From positions 1 through 37,103 of the forward strand of contig MVZN01000026.1 of assembly GCA_002069125.1 (NCBI GenBank): DNA of 37,103 bases, given 5' to 3'. The notes under the pieces were generated by a model that saw only the letters and a program-made list of their open reading frames with translations, did not search any database and was not told the DNA's origin. This document shows positions 1 to 7,664 of this stretch, in pieces (position 1 is the first letter of the stretch; each line of letters begins with the position of its first letter). Both the position numbers and the translations under genes were made by a program. The stretch is from Spirochaetes bacterium ADurb.BinA120 (lineage in GTDB: Bacteria; Spirochaetota; UBA4802; UBA5368).

Positions 1-838
1 CTGCAATGGGGTTCATCGCGATGAGTTTTTCAAGCTCGCGGCACATTTTAAGGTTGATCGCGACCTCGCGGCACTCGGCCCCGCTTTTCGTGCCCTCTTT
101 TAACTCCTTCATGCGCTTTTCCCACACGTGCCGGACGTATATCACCTGTTTTTTAAGGTCGATATCCCCGACCGTGAGGCCCTGAATTTCCGAAAGCCGC
201 ATCCCGGTAACGGCCGAAAGCCGGTTTGCCGTGAATACCCGGTAATCCTTCCACTCGATCGAAAAGAGCCGCCGCTCTTCGTCGAGCGTGAGGCACCCTT
301 TCCGCTTCGCCCGGTTTCCGGCCTTCGCTATTTCCGGGACAAAGGGAATGAGTTTCGCCCGTTTCGCGGCCACGAGCACCGCTTTTATAAGATGGAGACA
401 CTTATTATTGAGGCTGTCGCTGTACCCGCGCGCGTAGATGGTGTTGCGGTATTCTCGTATAGTGTCTTCGGTGATTTCGGCGAGTTTCATGTCTCCCAGG
501 GCGGGGACGACGTGGCGGGCGAAAAGCTCGTTACATTCGAGGCAATGCCGGGGCGAGAGGCGCTTCCCGGCGGCGCGTTTGTCGAGCGCCCACGGGCTCC
601 CCCATCCGAAGAAGTCCGTTCCGGCGAAGTCGGCAAGCGTTACCGAATTCGCCGGCATAAGGGTGAGATTCCCCTCTCTTCGCAGTTCGTTTACACACCA
701 CTCCTTCGCGGCCGCCTTACTCTTGCAACCGGTCGGGCGCCCGGGTGTGCGGGTGCCGTCGCTCCTTCTGAACTGAGCGTAATATAAAACGCCTTTTTTG
801 GTTTTACGTGGATAAATGGTAAACGGTGATTTGGACAT
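1..838 (-). CDS. Tyrosine recombinase (phage/island integrase), cut by window edge
   Basis: I translated this gene by hand from the minus strand. It starts with ATG at 838 behind a GAAGGGGG Shine-Dalgarno and runs open for 279 codons off the left edge, so its C-terminus is missing. The N-terminal part is an integrase arm-binding type region (YYAQF near residue 20, CLECNELF near 99). The catalytic part begins with TGMRLSEIQGLT, whose Arg is about residue 214, and the beta-hairpin Lys lies in TKSG at about 251. The HxxR box and nucleophilic Tyr lie outside the window. It begins 149 bases past the 3' end of a tRNA-Lys gene and reads away from it, the usual layout of an element inserted at a tRNA. 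It is clearly homologous to the recombinase at 34895-36295, sharing for example KRAAGKR, SEIQ-LT and TKSG. Function is confident at family level; whether it is active cannot be judged. Confidence 0.9.
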   Translation of the reverse strand, partial: MSKSPFTIYPRKTKKGVLYYAQFRRSDGTRTPGRPTGCKSKAAAKEWCVNELRREGNLTLMPANSVTLADFAGTDFFGWGSPWALDKRAAGKRLSPRHCLECNELFARHVVPALGDMKLAEITEDTIREYRNTIYARGYSDSLNNKCLHLIKAVLVAAKRAKLIPFVPEIAKAGNRAKRKGCLTLDEERRLFSIEWKDYRVFTANRLSAVTGMRLSEIQGLTVGDIDLKKQVIYVRHVWEKRMKELKEGTKSGAECREVAINLKMCRELEKLIAMNPIA

Positions 839-840
839 AA

Positions 841-885
841 GAACCCCCTTCAAAATTTGCTACATACTGCTACAAATTTTGGTTC
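841..885. repeat. Inverted repeat between tRNA-Lys and integrase
   Basis: CAAAATTTG at 851-859 is mirrored by CAAATTTTG at 873-881, and outer GAACC (841-845) pairs with GGTTC (881-885). The centre holds a direct repeat GCTACA-TACT-GCTACA. It lies just upstream of the integrase start. An integrase arm-type site or a regulator site is inferred from position only. Confidence 0.5.
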
Positions 886-986
886 TGTGCCCCGTCGAGA
901 CGTGAAGAAAAACTCGAAAGCCCTGGTCTTGTTCCGCTAACCCTTGAAGCGTTCAGGGTTTACGAATGACGGCGAAAGGCTTTCTT

Positions 987-1059
987 TGGGTTGCCCGAGA
1001 ATCGAACTCGGAACCTACTGATTAAGAGTCAGGTGCTCTGCCAGTTGAGCTAGCAACCC
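987..1059 (-). tRNA. tRNA-Lys (anticodon CUU)
   Basis: On the minus strand a 73-base cloverleaf folds. The acceptor stem GGGTTGC/GCAACCC is perfect with discriminator A. The anticodon stem-loop is CCTGA-CTCTTAA-TCAGT, giving anticodon CTT. The T arm is CCGAG-TTCGATT-CTCGG. CCA is not encoded. The 3' end faces the integrase at 1-838, so this gene is the probable attachment target of that element. Confidence 0.97.
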
Positions 1060-1071
1060 CAAGCGAAATCT

Positions 1072-1101
1072 ACAATAGTGAAAATCGCGTTTGACTGTCA
1101 A
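1072..1101 (-). promoter_or_regulatory. Sigma70-type promoter of tRNA-Lys
   Basis: Minus strand TTGACA (1101-1096), 18-base spacer, TATTGT (1077-1072). The expected start is a few bases before the tRNA 5' end at 1059. Confidence 0.65.
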
Positions 1102-1129
1102 GTTATTTTCCGCTTAAAAAAGGCGTCGG

Positions 1130-1217
1130 GGGGTTACAACCCCTTGTTCAGGCGTAAAATATTCTCGACGGTGCGAACGGTCCCCGACCACAAAGACCAA
1201 GGGGCTTTAGCCCCTTG
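1130..1217 (-). terminator. Hairpins downstream of the IolD-like gene (putative terminator)
   Basis: CAAGGGGCT (1198-1206) pairs perfectly with AGCCCCTTG (1209-1217) across a TT loop. A second hairpin GGGGTT-ac-AACCCC sits at 1130-1143, followed on the minus strand after about ten bases by a T-run. They lie between the end of the leftward operon (1293) and the tRNA-Lys promoter, where transcription of the operon should stop. The T-runs are not immediately adjacent to the stems, so termination is inferred. Confidence 0.45.
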
Positions 1218-1292
1218 TGGCCAACCACAGTCTATGCGGGATGGCCGAGAAGGGCTCACGGCGGCACGGATACAGAAGCGCGCCCCATGCCA

Positions 1293-3164
1293 CTAAAGCC
1301 CTATGCGATGATGTTCCTTCTGTACGCGCTCGCACCAGTTTCCGACGTTCCAGTCCCCAAATACGCCCATTCCGCCAAGCTCGTCCCCGCCGCCGTATAC
1401 CGGCACATGCACAACGGAAAGCCCGTCGTGCCCGCGGGCCATTTCCAGGGCCCCGCGCAGGGCATCGATCGACCTGCCGCCGTGAATGCCGAGCACTCCG
1501 CGCACGGAGCCCGCCATCTCGGTGTAATCCACCTCCACCGAGTCAGCCGTTTTGTATTCCCTGGCGTACTGCGCGCCCTGCAGGCTGGAAATGGCGGCCA
1601 TCCTGCGATTGTCGAACAGCACAATGCATCCCCGTACGCCGTGCTGAACCGCGTCAATTAGTATCTGGGGATTCATCATAAAGCTCCCGTCTCCCGAGAA
1701 GGCCACGGGATAAAACGGCCGCTCCGACAGGGCCGCCGCAAAAACCGCCGACACGGCAAAACCCATGTACGAGGCGCCCGTATCGGTGAAGGTCTGTCCT
1801 TCGCGCACATCCTCCACTATCTGAAACCCGTTGGCCTGAACATCGCCGGCGTCGAAGAGTTTAACCGCTCCTAAAGCGTCCGCCCATTCGCACACGGCCT
1901 TGATTGCGGCCGGCTGGGTCAGAACCTCCGACTGCCATGCCTCGTCATAGAGCGTCGGGTTCTTATAGCGCTTTTTTTTGAACGCCTCCCACTCGGCGCG
2001 TTTTTTGAAAATGGCCCCGGCCCAATCCGAGGAGCCGTCGGCACGGCGAACACCCTTTCCTTTCAGATGATCGATCCAGGCGCGCAGGTTCGCCTTTGCG
2101 TCACCCAGTATTGGGAGGGTCCGGTTGTAGTGTCCCGCATGCTGCGGATCGATGTTGAAGTTGATGATGCCGGCCGCCTTCTTCCAGGCCGTTCCCGAGC
2201 AGTCCCACTGGCACACCGCGCGGGCTCCCACGACGACAACCAGGTCGGCTTCGTTCATGGCGTAATTCCCGCAGATGGAGCCCTTCGAGCCGCCTACCGT
2301 CATGTAGCGGAGCTCCGTGTACGGGACTATCCCTGTCGCGCTCGGTCCGCCAACGATTGCCGCGTCGAGGAGGCCGGCAAGCTCGACAAGCTCCGGTCCG
2401 CAGCCCCGCGCCCCCTGCCCTATTTTGATGGTAACGCGCCTGGCGCCCGCCGCAAGCTCGCTTGCCCGCTCGTAGACGGAGCTGTCGGAGCACGAGGGCG
2501 CCACCGCCCTGAAAGCGCCCGGAAACTCGAGAAGGTTGCAGGATTCGATAATCGCCGGCTGCGCGTTCATGGGCGCAAGAAGAAAAAATGGACCGGCGAA
2601 GCCCGCCCGGCCGGTGTGTATGGCTCCTCGCCGGAGCGCGGTGAAAATTGAATGCGGCTCCTGCAGCGAGTACGCGCCCCCCATAAGCCCGGCAAGCTTT
2701 AGAAACTGGTATTGCTCGTCGCGCGGGATCTGCTGCATGTTGAAGCCCTCGTCGTGCGTGGTCTCGTCGCCGTAGATGTGGTACACGCCGGCGCCGTTGG
2801 AGGCCGCACAGAGAGACCCGGCGAAGGCGTGCATGGCCCCGGGTCCGATCGAGGTGATGACCGCGGCGGTCTCGCCGGTCAGAATCTTGAGGGCAGTTAC
2901 GGCATGCGCGGCCGCGGTCTCGTGGCGTACGTTCCAAGTCTTAACGAGTCCCGCCTCCTCGTAGACCCTGAGCGCCTCGGCGATATCGGTCGTTCCATGG
3001 CCGAATATGCCCACATATTTTTTGACGCCCTGGTTTAATAGCCCCAGCACTATAGCCTCGGAGAGGGAGATGTCCTGAAACCGCTCCAGGGCCCCGGCCT
3101 CCACCGCCGCCGCGATGGATCCGTGTCGTGCAATGGCTTTAGCGCGTTCATCTCTATGCTTCAT
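1293..3164 (-). CDS. IolD-like thiamine-diphosphate-dependent enzyme
   Basis: This 623-residue protein has the three-domain layout of ThDP enzymes of the acetolactate synthase/IolD group. The activating Glu is about residue 82 in NVRHETAAAH. The ThDP/Mg motif starts with GDGS at about 491 and ends at DN near 518. GIFGHG near 52 and a TSIGPG segment resemble IolD, the hydrolase opening the ring of trihydroxycyclohexane-1,2-dione in myo-inositol breakdown, and the length also fits IolD (about 620-640). It is last in the leftward operon, 16 bases after the RpiB-like gene. No classical iolB, iolC or iolE is visible, so the true substrate may be another cyclic or branched diketone, or a 2-keto acid. 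A GAGG Shine-Dalgarno precedes the ATG. The family is clear; the exact reaction is not. Confidence 0.85.
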   Translation of the reverse strand: MKHRDERAKAIARHGSIAAAVEAGALERFQDISLSEAIVLGLLNQGVKKYVGIFGHGTTDIAEALRVYEEAGLVKTWNVRHETAAAHAVTALKILTGETAAVITSIGPGAMHAFAGSLCAASNGAGVYHIYGDETTHDEGFNMQQIPRDEQYQFLKLAGLMGGAYSLQEPHSIFTALRRGAIHTGRAGFAGPFFLLAPMNAQPAIIESCNLLEFPGAFRAVAPSCSDSSVYERASELAAGARRVTIKIGQGARGCGPELVELAGLLDAAIVGGPSATGIVPYTELRYMTVGGSKGSICGNYAMNEADLVVVVGARAVCQWDCSGTAWKKAAGIINFNIDPQHAGHYNRTLPILGDAKANLRAWIDHLKGKGVRRADGSSDWAGAIFKKRAEWEAFKKKRYKNPTLYDEAWQSEVLTQPAAIKAVCEWADALGAVKLFDAGDVQANGFQIVEDVREGQTFTDTGASYMGFAVSAVFAAALSERPFYPVAFSGDGSFMMNPQILIDAVQHGVRGCIVLFDNRRMAAISSLQGAQYAREYKTADSVEVDYTEMAGSVRGVLGIHGGRSIDALRGALEMARGHDGLSVVHVPVYGGGDELGGMGVFGDWNVGNWCERVQKEHHRIGL

Positions 3165-3180
3165 TGTCCAGCCTCGTGGT

Positions 3181-3807
3181 TTAAAGCGATTTTTTGATCG
3201 CGGCCCTAAGGTCCGCGTCCGCCAGCGTGTCGGGGTCGAGCGTTTCCATGACGCCCGGAAAAGAGAGGACCGTTTTTACAATGATCGGATCGAGGAGCGT
3301 CAATATCTCCACCATGCTCCGGTGCGTCCTTTTCGAAATTTCGAAAAGGGTCCTGCGACTCTCGCGTTGCGACTCCTGCCTGTGGGCGGGGTAGCCTATC
3401 CCCGGCTCGACGCTGAAGATACGGTCGAAGATAAACCGAAAGTTTACATCGCCCGCCCAGCCGAACTGATATAGCATTGGAAGCGAGATACAGTTGCCCC
3501 CGTTTATCTGGGTAAAGACCCAGGCGGACACCGGATCCGCAATAAGACCGCAGACTATATTCGGATACTGCATTACCGAGTTGAGGAACCCGAGCCCAGT
3601 GCCGCATCCCCCGACCACGTACTCCACCCTGCCGGAGTTTAGGAGCAGAGCGGCCAGAAGCCCCGTGTGGATATAGGTTAGCTCCGGCGAGCCCCCGGTC
3701 TTCGTCATCCCGGCGTTAATAAGCTCGTGCCCCCTGCCGTCGAGCGCCGCCATCACGTCGGCGTTTCGGTCGCCCGCGCTTGTTTCGTTTATCACCGCTA
3801 TTTTCAT
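3181..3807 (-). CDS. RpiB/LacAB-family sugar-phosphate isomerase-like protein
   Basis: The 208-residue protein opens with MKIAVINE and carries GGCGTGLGF at about 65-73 followed by GLIADPVSAW. This matches the RpiB/LacA/LacB fold, where the Cys of GCGTG is the catalytic base in many members. Typical RpiB is about 150 residues. Here an extra C-terminal region of about 60 residues (from roughly 145) is rich in Arg and charged residues, as seen in some divergent members linked to polyol catabolism. It sits between the DUF849 and IolD-like genes, so an aldose-ketose isomerisation of a pathway intermediate is likely. The ATG is preceded by GGAGAAGGC. The family call is firm; ribose-5-phosphate as substrate is not assumed. 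Confidence 0.8.
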   Translation of the reverse strand: MKIAVINETSAGDRNADVMAALDGRGHELINAGMTKTGGSPELTYIHTGLLAALLLNSGRVEYVVGGCGTGLGFLNSVMQYPNIVCGLIADPVSAWVFTQINGGNCISLPMLYQFGWAGDVNFRFIFDRIFSVEPGIGYPAHRQESQRESRRTLFEISKRTHRSMVEILTLLDPIIVKTVLSFPGVMETLDPDTLADADLRAAIKKSL

Positions 3808-3850
3808 GATGCCTTCTCCATTTACTTTTTAAACTCATCCTCCCGGCCCA

Positions 3851-3934
3851 CTTCTCTTTGAAAAGAGAAGGGGGTATCGCAGCAATGAGTCTGTTGCCGA
3901 AATTCCCCCTCTCTTTCGTTTAAAGAGAGGGGGA
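3851..3934. repeat. Two palindromic hairpins inside the leftward operon
   Basis: CTTCTCTT (3851-3858) pairs with AAGAGAAG (3863-3870) across TGAA. TCCCCCTCTCTTT (3904-3916) pairs with AAAGAGAGGGGGA (3922-3934), a perfect 13-bp stem. Both lie in the 139-base gap between the DUF849 and RpiB-like genes, the only large gap in the operon. The two hairpins resemble each other. They could be mRNA-processing or attenuation elements, or copies of a genomic palindromic repeat. The longer stem lacks a following T-run. Confidence 0.6.
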
Positions 3935-3946
3935 CAGGGGGTGAGT

Positions 3947-4774
3947 TCATCCCATCCCCAGTATATTTCGCGCCTCGTCGGCCGTGGCGACCTCCCTGCC
4001 AAGCTCGCGCGCGAGGCGCACCACGCGCTCCACGAGCTGAGCGTTCGATTTAGCGGGCTCGCCCCTGCGGTACATCACGCAGTCCTCGAGCCCGGTCCGA
4101 GCGTGGCCGCCGGCAAGGATCGCCATTGTGTTCATTGGAAGCTGCGCGCGGCCTATGCCGGAGACGTTGAAGACGGCGCCCGGCGGGAGGTGTTCGATCA
4201 TTTGCACAAGGCCCTTAATGGTGCCGGGATACCCGCCCATGCCGCCCACCCCCATGACGAAGTTGATGTAATACGGCCTGGACAAAAGATCGTGTTTTAT
4301 GAGGTTTTCGACCTCGCCGAACATTGAGGGATTGTACACCTCCATCTCGGGCTTGATTTTACGCTCCAGCATGGCGGAGGCGAACGCCTCGATCTCGGAG
4401 CGCAGATTGATGAATGGAAGCTCCTTCCCCTGGTGGAAAAAGACCACGGAGCCCATATTGAGCGAGGCCATCTCGGGGGAGGCGTCGAGGCTCGTTATGC
4501 GTTTGTCTATGGGAAGCCCGGGGCCGCCCGTGGTATTCTGTATGATTACGCCGCACCGCGAGCGGATGCCATCGTTCATCTCGCGGAAAATGCGCGCGTC
4601 CGCGACCCCCTTTCCGGAGCGGTCGCGCGCGTGCAGATGCACGACCGCCGCGCCCGCCTCATGGCAACGGACGGCCTCGCGGATGATCTCGTCGGGCTGT
4701 TCGGGCAGGGCCGGGTTCGCCTCTTTGCCGTGTATGCCGCCGGTGAGGGCGGCGGTGATTATCAATTTGTCCAT
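3947..4774 (-). CDS. Beta-keto acid cleavage enzyme (BKACE/DUF849 family)
   Basis: These enzymes are TIM-barrel, Zn-dependent and condense a 3-keto acid with acetyl-CoA to give acetoacetate plus a new acyl-CoA; Kce of lysine fermentation is the founder. The 275-residue product shows VHLHARD with the two metal His residues (about 46 and 48), IQNTTGGPG, and the C-terminal GIGRAQLPMNTMAILAGGH followed by TGLEDCVMY, all diagnostic. The start was set at ATG 4774, behind GGGGGAAGAG; the open frame extends further upstream to 4879, but that would overlap the preceding gene and lacks family similarity. It lies 34 bases after the acyl-CoA synthetase gene, consistent with a pathway in which the acyl-CoA product feeds that synthetase in the ATP-forming direction. 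The substrate keto acid is unknown. Confidence 0.92.
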   Translation of the reverse strand: MDKLIITAALTGGIHGKEANPALPEQPDEIIREAVRCHEAGAAVVHLHARDRSGKGVADARIFREMNDGIRSRCGVIIQNTTGGPGLPIDKRITSLDASPEMASLNMGSVVFFHQGKELPFINLRSEIEAFASAMLERKIKPEMEVYNPSMFGEVENLIKHDLLSRPYYINFVMGVGGMGGYPGTIKGLVQMIEHLPPGAVFNVSGIGRAQLPMNTMAILAGGHARTGLEDCVMYRRGEPAKSNAQLVERVVRLARELGREVATADEARNILGMG

Positions 4775-4808
4775 CTCTTCCCCCATTTGGCGCGCGTTGG
4801 CGCTATGC

Positions 4809-6935
4809 CTACGCGCGGTTCGCCGCGAGCGTCTTTCCCCATTGCGCCAGGGCCGAGGCGGCCGCCACCCATCGCGCAACGTCCGGATATACCGGTATGC
4901 CCCGCCGGCGCAGGGCGTCGGACATCCTTAGGGTGTAATCTCCTCCTGCCGCACAGCATACGATGGGCTTGGCGCGAAGCCCCCCGAGCGCCGCGAGGCG
5001 CTCCACGATGCTCTCGTCGAGCGGTGTGTCCTGAAACACGAAAAAGGGCATGATGATGTCGACGGCGTCATCGTCCATCAGTGTCTTTACCACGTATTCG
5101 TAGTCCGCCGCCGTCGCGGATCCTGTTACGTCGACCGGGTTTTCGACGAGATAGAAAAAGCTGAAATGATCGCGCATGGCCTTTACCGAGTTCCGTCCGA
5201 GCCTAACCAGCTCCAGCCCCTTTCCGGGAAAGTGGTCGAGCGCGTTCACCATGGGCCCGGCCCCGTTGGAAAGCATCGCCGCCCGGTTGCCGCGCGCCGG
5301 GGGCTGCAGCGCGAGGGCCTCGCACGAGGCATACAGCTCGTGGAAGGAATCGGCAAGCACCACGCCGTGCTGCCGCATCACCCCCTCGTAGACCCGGTAG
5401 CTCCCCCCATAGGCCCCGGTGTGCGAAACCGAGGCCTGTGCCGACTGGCGTGTGCGCCCGGTCTTGAAAACGACCACCGGTTTTCCGGCCTCTATGGCGC
5501 GCCTGGAGGCCTCTAAAAACTTCCTTCCGTCGCCCAGGCCCTCGATATAGCTTCCGATTACCGAGGTTTCCCTGTCCCCGGCCAGATAGGCCACCAGATC
5601 TCCCTCGTCGACATCCACGCGATTGCCGTAGCTCACCATCCTGGAAACGCCGGTGATGTACGCCTCCTCCAGAAAGACGCATCCCCATGTGCCGCTCTGG
5701 GTGATGAAGCTCATAGGGCCCGCGGGCGGCCGGCTTAGGCGCTCGTGGCTGTGGAAAAAGGAATCGAAACGGCTCTTACCGTCGAACGAGCCTATGCAGT
5801 TGGGACCGACCAGCCGTATGCCGAGCGCCCTCGCCCTGGAGGCTATTTCGCCCTCCAGTTTCGCCCGCTCTCCGCCAAGCTCCTTGCCTCCTCCGGAGAC
5901 GATGAGCGCGTTTCGGCACCCGAGTCTCGACATCTCGTCGAGCAATTCCGGCGTACGTGCAAGATCCACCACGATTACGACGAGCTCGGGCGGTTCCGGA
6001 AGCGACGAGAGGTCGGGATAGCTTTTAAGCCCCATGAGCTCTTCGTAATGGGGGTTTACCGGATATACCCTGCCGGCGTACTCGTAATTGACGAGGGAAT
6101 CGAGTATGACGTTTCCGATCTTTCCCGGCGTCGACGAGGCCCCCATCACCGCGACCGAGGCCGGTGTAAAGAACGCTGACATGCCCTCGGTACGAGGCAT
6201 TTCGCTACGGAGTCCGGACTCCCCCTCCTTCGGGAGGACCATCTTGGCGTCGACCGCGACCACCCCCGAGGGTCCGGCTATTATCGGATTGAAATCAACC
6301 GAGCCGTAGAGCGGCGCGGCTTCCAGCCCCAGAGCGGCGATACTCTCAACCGCTTCGATCAGGGCGTCCATATTTACGGCGGGCGATCCCCTGTATCCTC
6401 GAAGGAGGGAGGCCCCCTTAAGGCCGTCGAGCATTGCCCGGATATCGTCGCGCGCCACAGGGAGGGCCCCGAACGCGACGTCCTCGAAAACATCCGTAAA
6501 CACCCCGCCGAGTCCAAGCATGAGTAGCGGCCCGAACACCGGATCATTCTGCAGTCCGGCGATTATCTCCGTACCCTCTTCGGCCTGTTCCTCGATTAGG
6601 ATTCCAAGATAGCCCGGCACCCCCTGCTTAAGAAATCTCTCGTGCATCTCGTCGAAGCTTTCGAGGAGCTCTCCTTCCGAGCCTATGCCGGTCCGAACGC
6701 CGCCCAGTTCGGTTTTATGCAGGACCGAGTCGGAGGCGAGCTTCAGCACCAGGGGATACCGTAACGACTTCGCGGCGGCGGCGGCCCCGTCGCGGTCCGC
6801 ACATAGCAAGCCCCTGGGGACCGGAACGCCGTGCGCGGCCAACAGCGCCTTGGTCTCGTGTTCGGGAACGGCAAGCGCGCCCTTCCTCGAGAGTTCCCCG
6901 CATCGCGAGGCGAAGGACTTCATAAGCTCACGCAT
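4809..6935 (-). CDS. NDP-forming acyl-CoA synthetase (acetate-CoA ligase, ADP-forming type)
   Basis: This 708-residue single-chain enzyme interconverts acyl-CoA + ADP + phosphate with acid + CoA + ATP. The order is beta-type ATP-grasp first (about 20-235; VLKLASDSVLHKTELGGVR, GTEIIAGLQNDPVFGPL), then a CoA-binding Rossmann domain (about 250-345; SVAVMGASSTPGKIGN) and succinyl-CoA-ligase-like domains (from about 385; ITQSGTWG). The phospho-His lies in SHTGAYGG. Archaeal ACD splits the subunits and many bacterial fusions place alpha first, so the beta-first order is noteworthy. Its ATG overlaps the cupin stop by 8 bases, indicating translational coupling. In this operon it probably conserves energy from the acyl-CoA made by the neighbouring BKACE. 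The acyl specificity cannot be read from sequence. Confidence 0.93.
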   Translation of the reverse strand: MRELMKSFASRCGELSRKGALAVPEHETKALLAAHGVPVPRGLLCADRDGAAAAAKSLRYPLVLKLASDSVLHKTELGGVRTGIGSEGELLESFDEMHERFLKQGVPGYLGILIEEQAEEGTEIIAGLQNDPVFGPLLMLGLGGVFTDVFEDVAFGALPVARDDIRAMLDGLKGASLLRGYRGSPAVNMDALIEAVESIAALGLEAAPLYGSVDFNPIIAGPSGVVAVDAKMVLPKEGESGLRSEMPRTEGMSAFFTPASVAVMGASSTPGKIGNVILDSLVNYEYAGRVYPVNPHYEELMGLKSYPDLSSLPEPPELVVIVVDLARTPELLDEMSRLGCRNALIVSGGGKELGGERAKLEGEIASRARALGIRLVGPNCIGSFDGKSRFDSFFHSHERLSRPPAGPMSFITQSGTWGCVFLEEAYITGVSRMVSYGNRVDVDEGDLVAYLAGDRETSVIGSYIEGLGDGRKFLEASRRAIEAGKPVVVFKTGRTRQSAQASVSHTGAYGGSYRVYEGVMRQHGVVLADSFHELYASCEALALQPPARGNRAAMLSNGAGPMVNALDHFPGKGLELVRLGRNSVKAMRDHFSFFYLVENPVDVTGSATAADYEYVVKTLMDDDAVDIIMPFFVFQDTPLDESIVERLAALGGLRAKPIVCCAAGGDYTLRMSDALRRRGIPVYPDVARWVAAASALAQWGKTLAANRA

Positions 6936-7338
6936 CGCTCGCTTCCCGGGCAGCCTGCGCCGCCCTTACGCTTTCCATTATATAGGACGTATCGATTGAC
7001 GGTACGAATATACACGCAATCCTTACGGGCTCGCTTCCCGTGTTCATTGTCTTATGCTCTACACCCGGTGGCGCGTACAGCGCAGTTCCGGGTTTAAGCT
7101 CGTATTCCCGTCCTTCCATATATGCCTTCCCCTTTCCGGACATGATGATCATAAGCTCACCCGAGATGGGATGGGAATGGAAATCGGTGCAGCCGCCTTC
7201 CGGCGCGAGAATGGATTCGAGAAGCGAGAAGCCCTTGACCTCGGGATTCGTGTCGGGCGACATGATGACCTTTAGTTCCCTTTCGAACGGCCTGTCAACC
7301 TTTGCCGAAGGGATTTCGTTCATATCGACTATCGGCAT
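6928..7338 (-). CDS. Cupin-domain protein, first gene of the leftward operon
   Basis: A single-domain cupin of 136 residues. The metal-site motif is HSHPISGELMIIMSG (two His and a Glu), followed by APPGVEHK, which supplies the third His. Single-domain cupins of this size act as small isomerases, dioxygenases or binding proteins in sugar and aromatic catabolism. It is too short to be the bicupin IolB. The start was set at ATG 7338, preceded by AAAGGGGGTGGG; the frame stays open to 7428 but that extension looks non-coding and approaches the promoter. It leads the operon and overlaps the synthetase gene by 8 bases. The reaction is unknown. Confidence 0.85.
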   Translation of the reverse strand: MPIVDMNEIPSAKVDRPFERELKVIMSPDTNPEVKGFSLLESILAPEGGCTDFHSHPISGELMIIMSGKGKAYMEGREYELKPGTALYAPPGVEHKTMNTGSEPVRIACIFVPSIDTSYIMESVRAAQAAREASDA

Positions 7339-7444
7339 AATCCCACCCCCTTTGCCGCGCCGGCTCGCGGCGCGGAAACTATCAATTGGCGGCATGACGG
7401 CGCTTAGGATTCCGAGCTGCCTGAGCACCGTAATTGTATTGCGT

Positions 7445-7473
7445 AATATACATTTTTATTGCATATATGTCAA
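7445..7473 (-). promoter_or_regulatory. Promoter of the leftward catabolic operon
   Basis: Minus strand TTGACA (7473-7468), exactly 17 bases, then TATATT (7450-7445). It lies about 107 bases before the cupin start. Copies of the TATTGC(A/G)TA motif cover the spacer (7457-7465) and the downstream edge of the -10 (7437-7445), as expected for repression by the adjacent IclR regulator. Confidence 0.75.
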
Positions 7474-7494
7474 TCACTTTCACTGATAATTTAA

Positions 7495-7607
7495 GGGAAT
7501 CTCTAAAAATTAGATTTTAAGATTCCCATAAATGCTAACTACCGCCAAACTCTGTACATAGGTTTTCCCGCCCGCCTTCGGCGGGCGGGAAAACCTAATT
7601 TTTAGAG
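7495..7607. repeat. Palindromic element with terminal inverted repeats (MITE- or REP-like)
   Basis: CTCTAAAAATTA at 7501-7512 is mirrored exactly by TAATTTTTAGAG at 7596-7607. Inside, GGTTTTCCCGCCCGCC (7561-7576) pairs perfectly with 7580-7595 across a TTC loop, extended to 18 bp by flanking TA. GGGAATCT (7495-7502) also pairs with AGATTCCC (7520-7527). It sits between two divergent genes, so it is not a terminator for either. I could not identify a clear target-site duplication. Confidence 0.7.
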
Positions 7608-7626
7608 GATGCCTTATCATTTATCA

Positions 7627-7654
7627 TTGACAAGTCGACGCGCACTGATATTGC
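7627..7654 (+). promoter_or_regulatory. Possible promoter of the IclR gene
   Basis: TTGACA at 7627-7632, 16 bases, then TATTGC at 7649-7654, a poor -10. Transcription would begin close to the ATG at 7665, giving a leaderless or nearly leaderless mRNA. This agrees with the absence of a Shine-Dalgarno. Confidence 0.4.
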
Positions 7655-7664
7655 ATACTGTGAA

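Larger units (their letters stand above)
7437..7657 (+). promoter_or_regulatory. Three TATTGC(A/G)TA motifs: candidate IclR operators
   Basis: TATTGCGTA at 7437-7445, TATTGCATA at 7457-7465 and TATTGCATA at 7649-7657. The first two overlap the operon promoter and the third lies just before the IclR start codon. A 9-base motif three times in 220 bases at the functional positions suggests the regulator's binding site; this is inference. The span given covers all three sites. Confidence 0.45.

Noticed and set aside
128-787. Plus-strand open frame of 219 codons at the left edge
   Set aside because: It is antisense to the integrase, which has clear family motifs on the minus strand; the plus-strand product has none.
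7561-7595. Rho-independent terminator
   Set aside because: The stem is strong and A/T-flanked, but it lies between two divergent starts, with no gene ending there.
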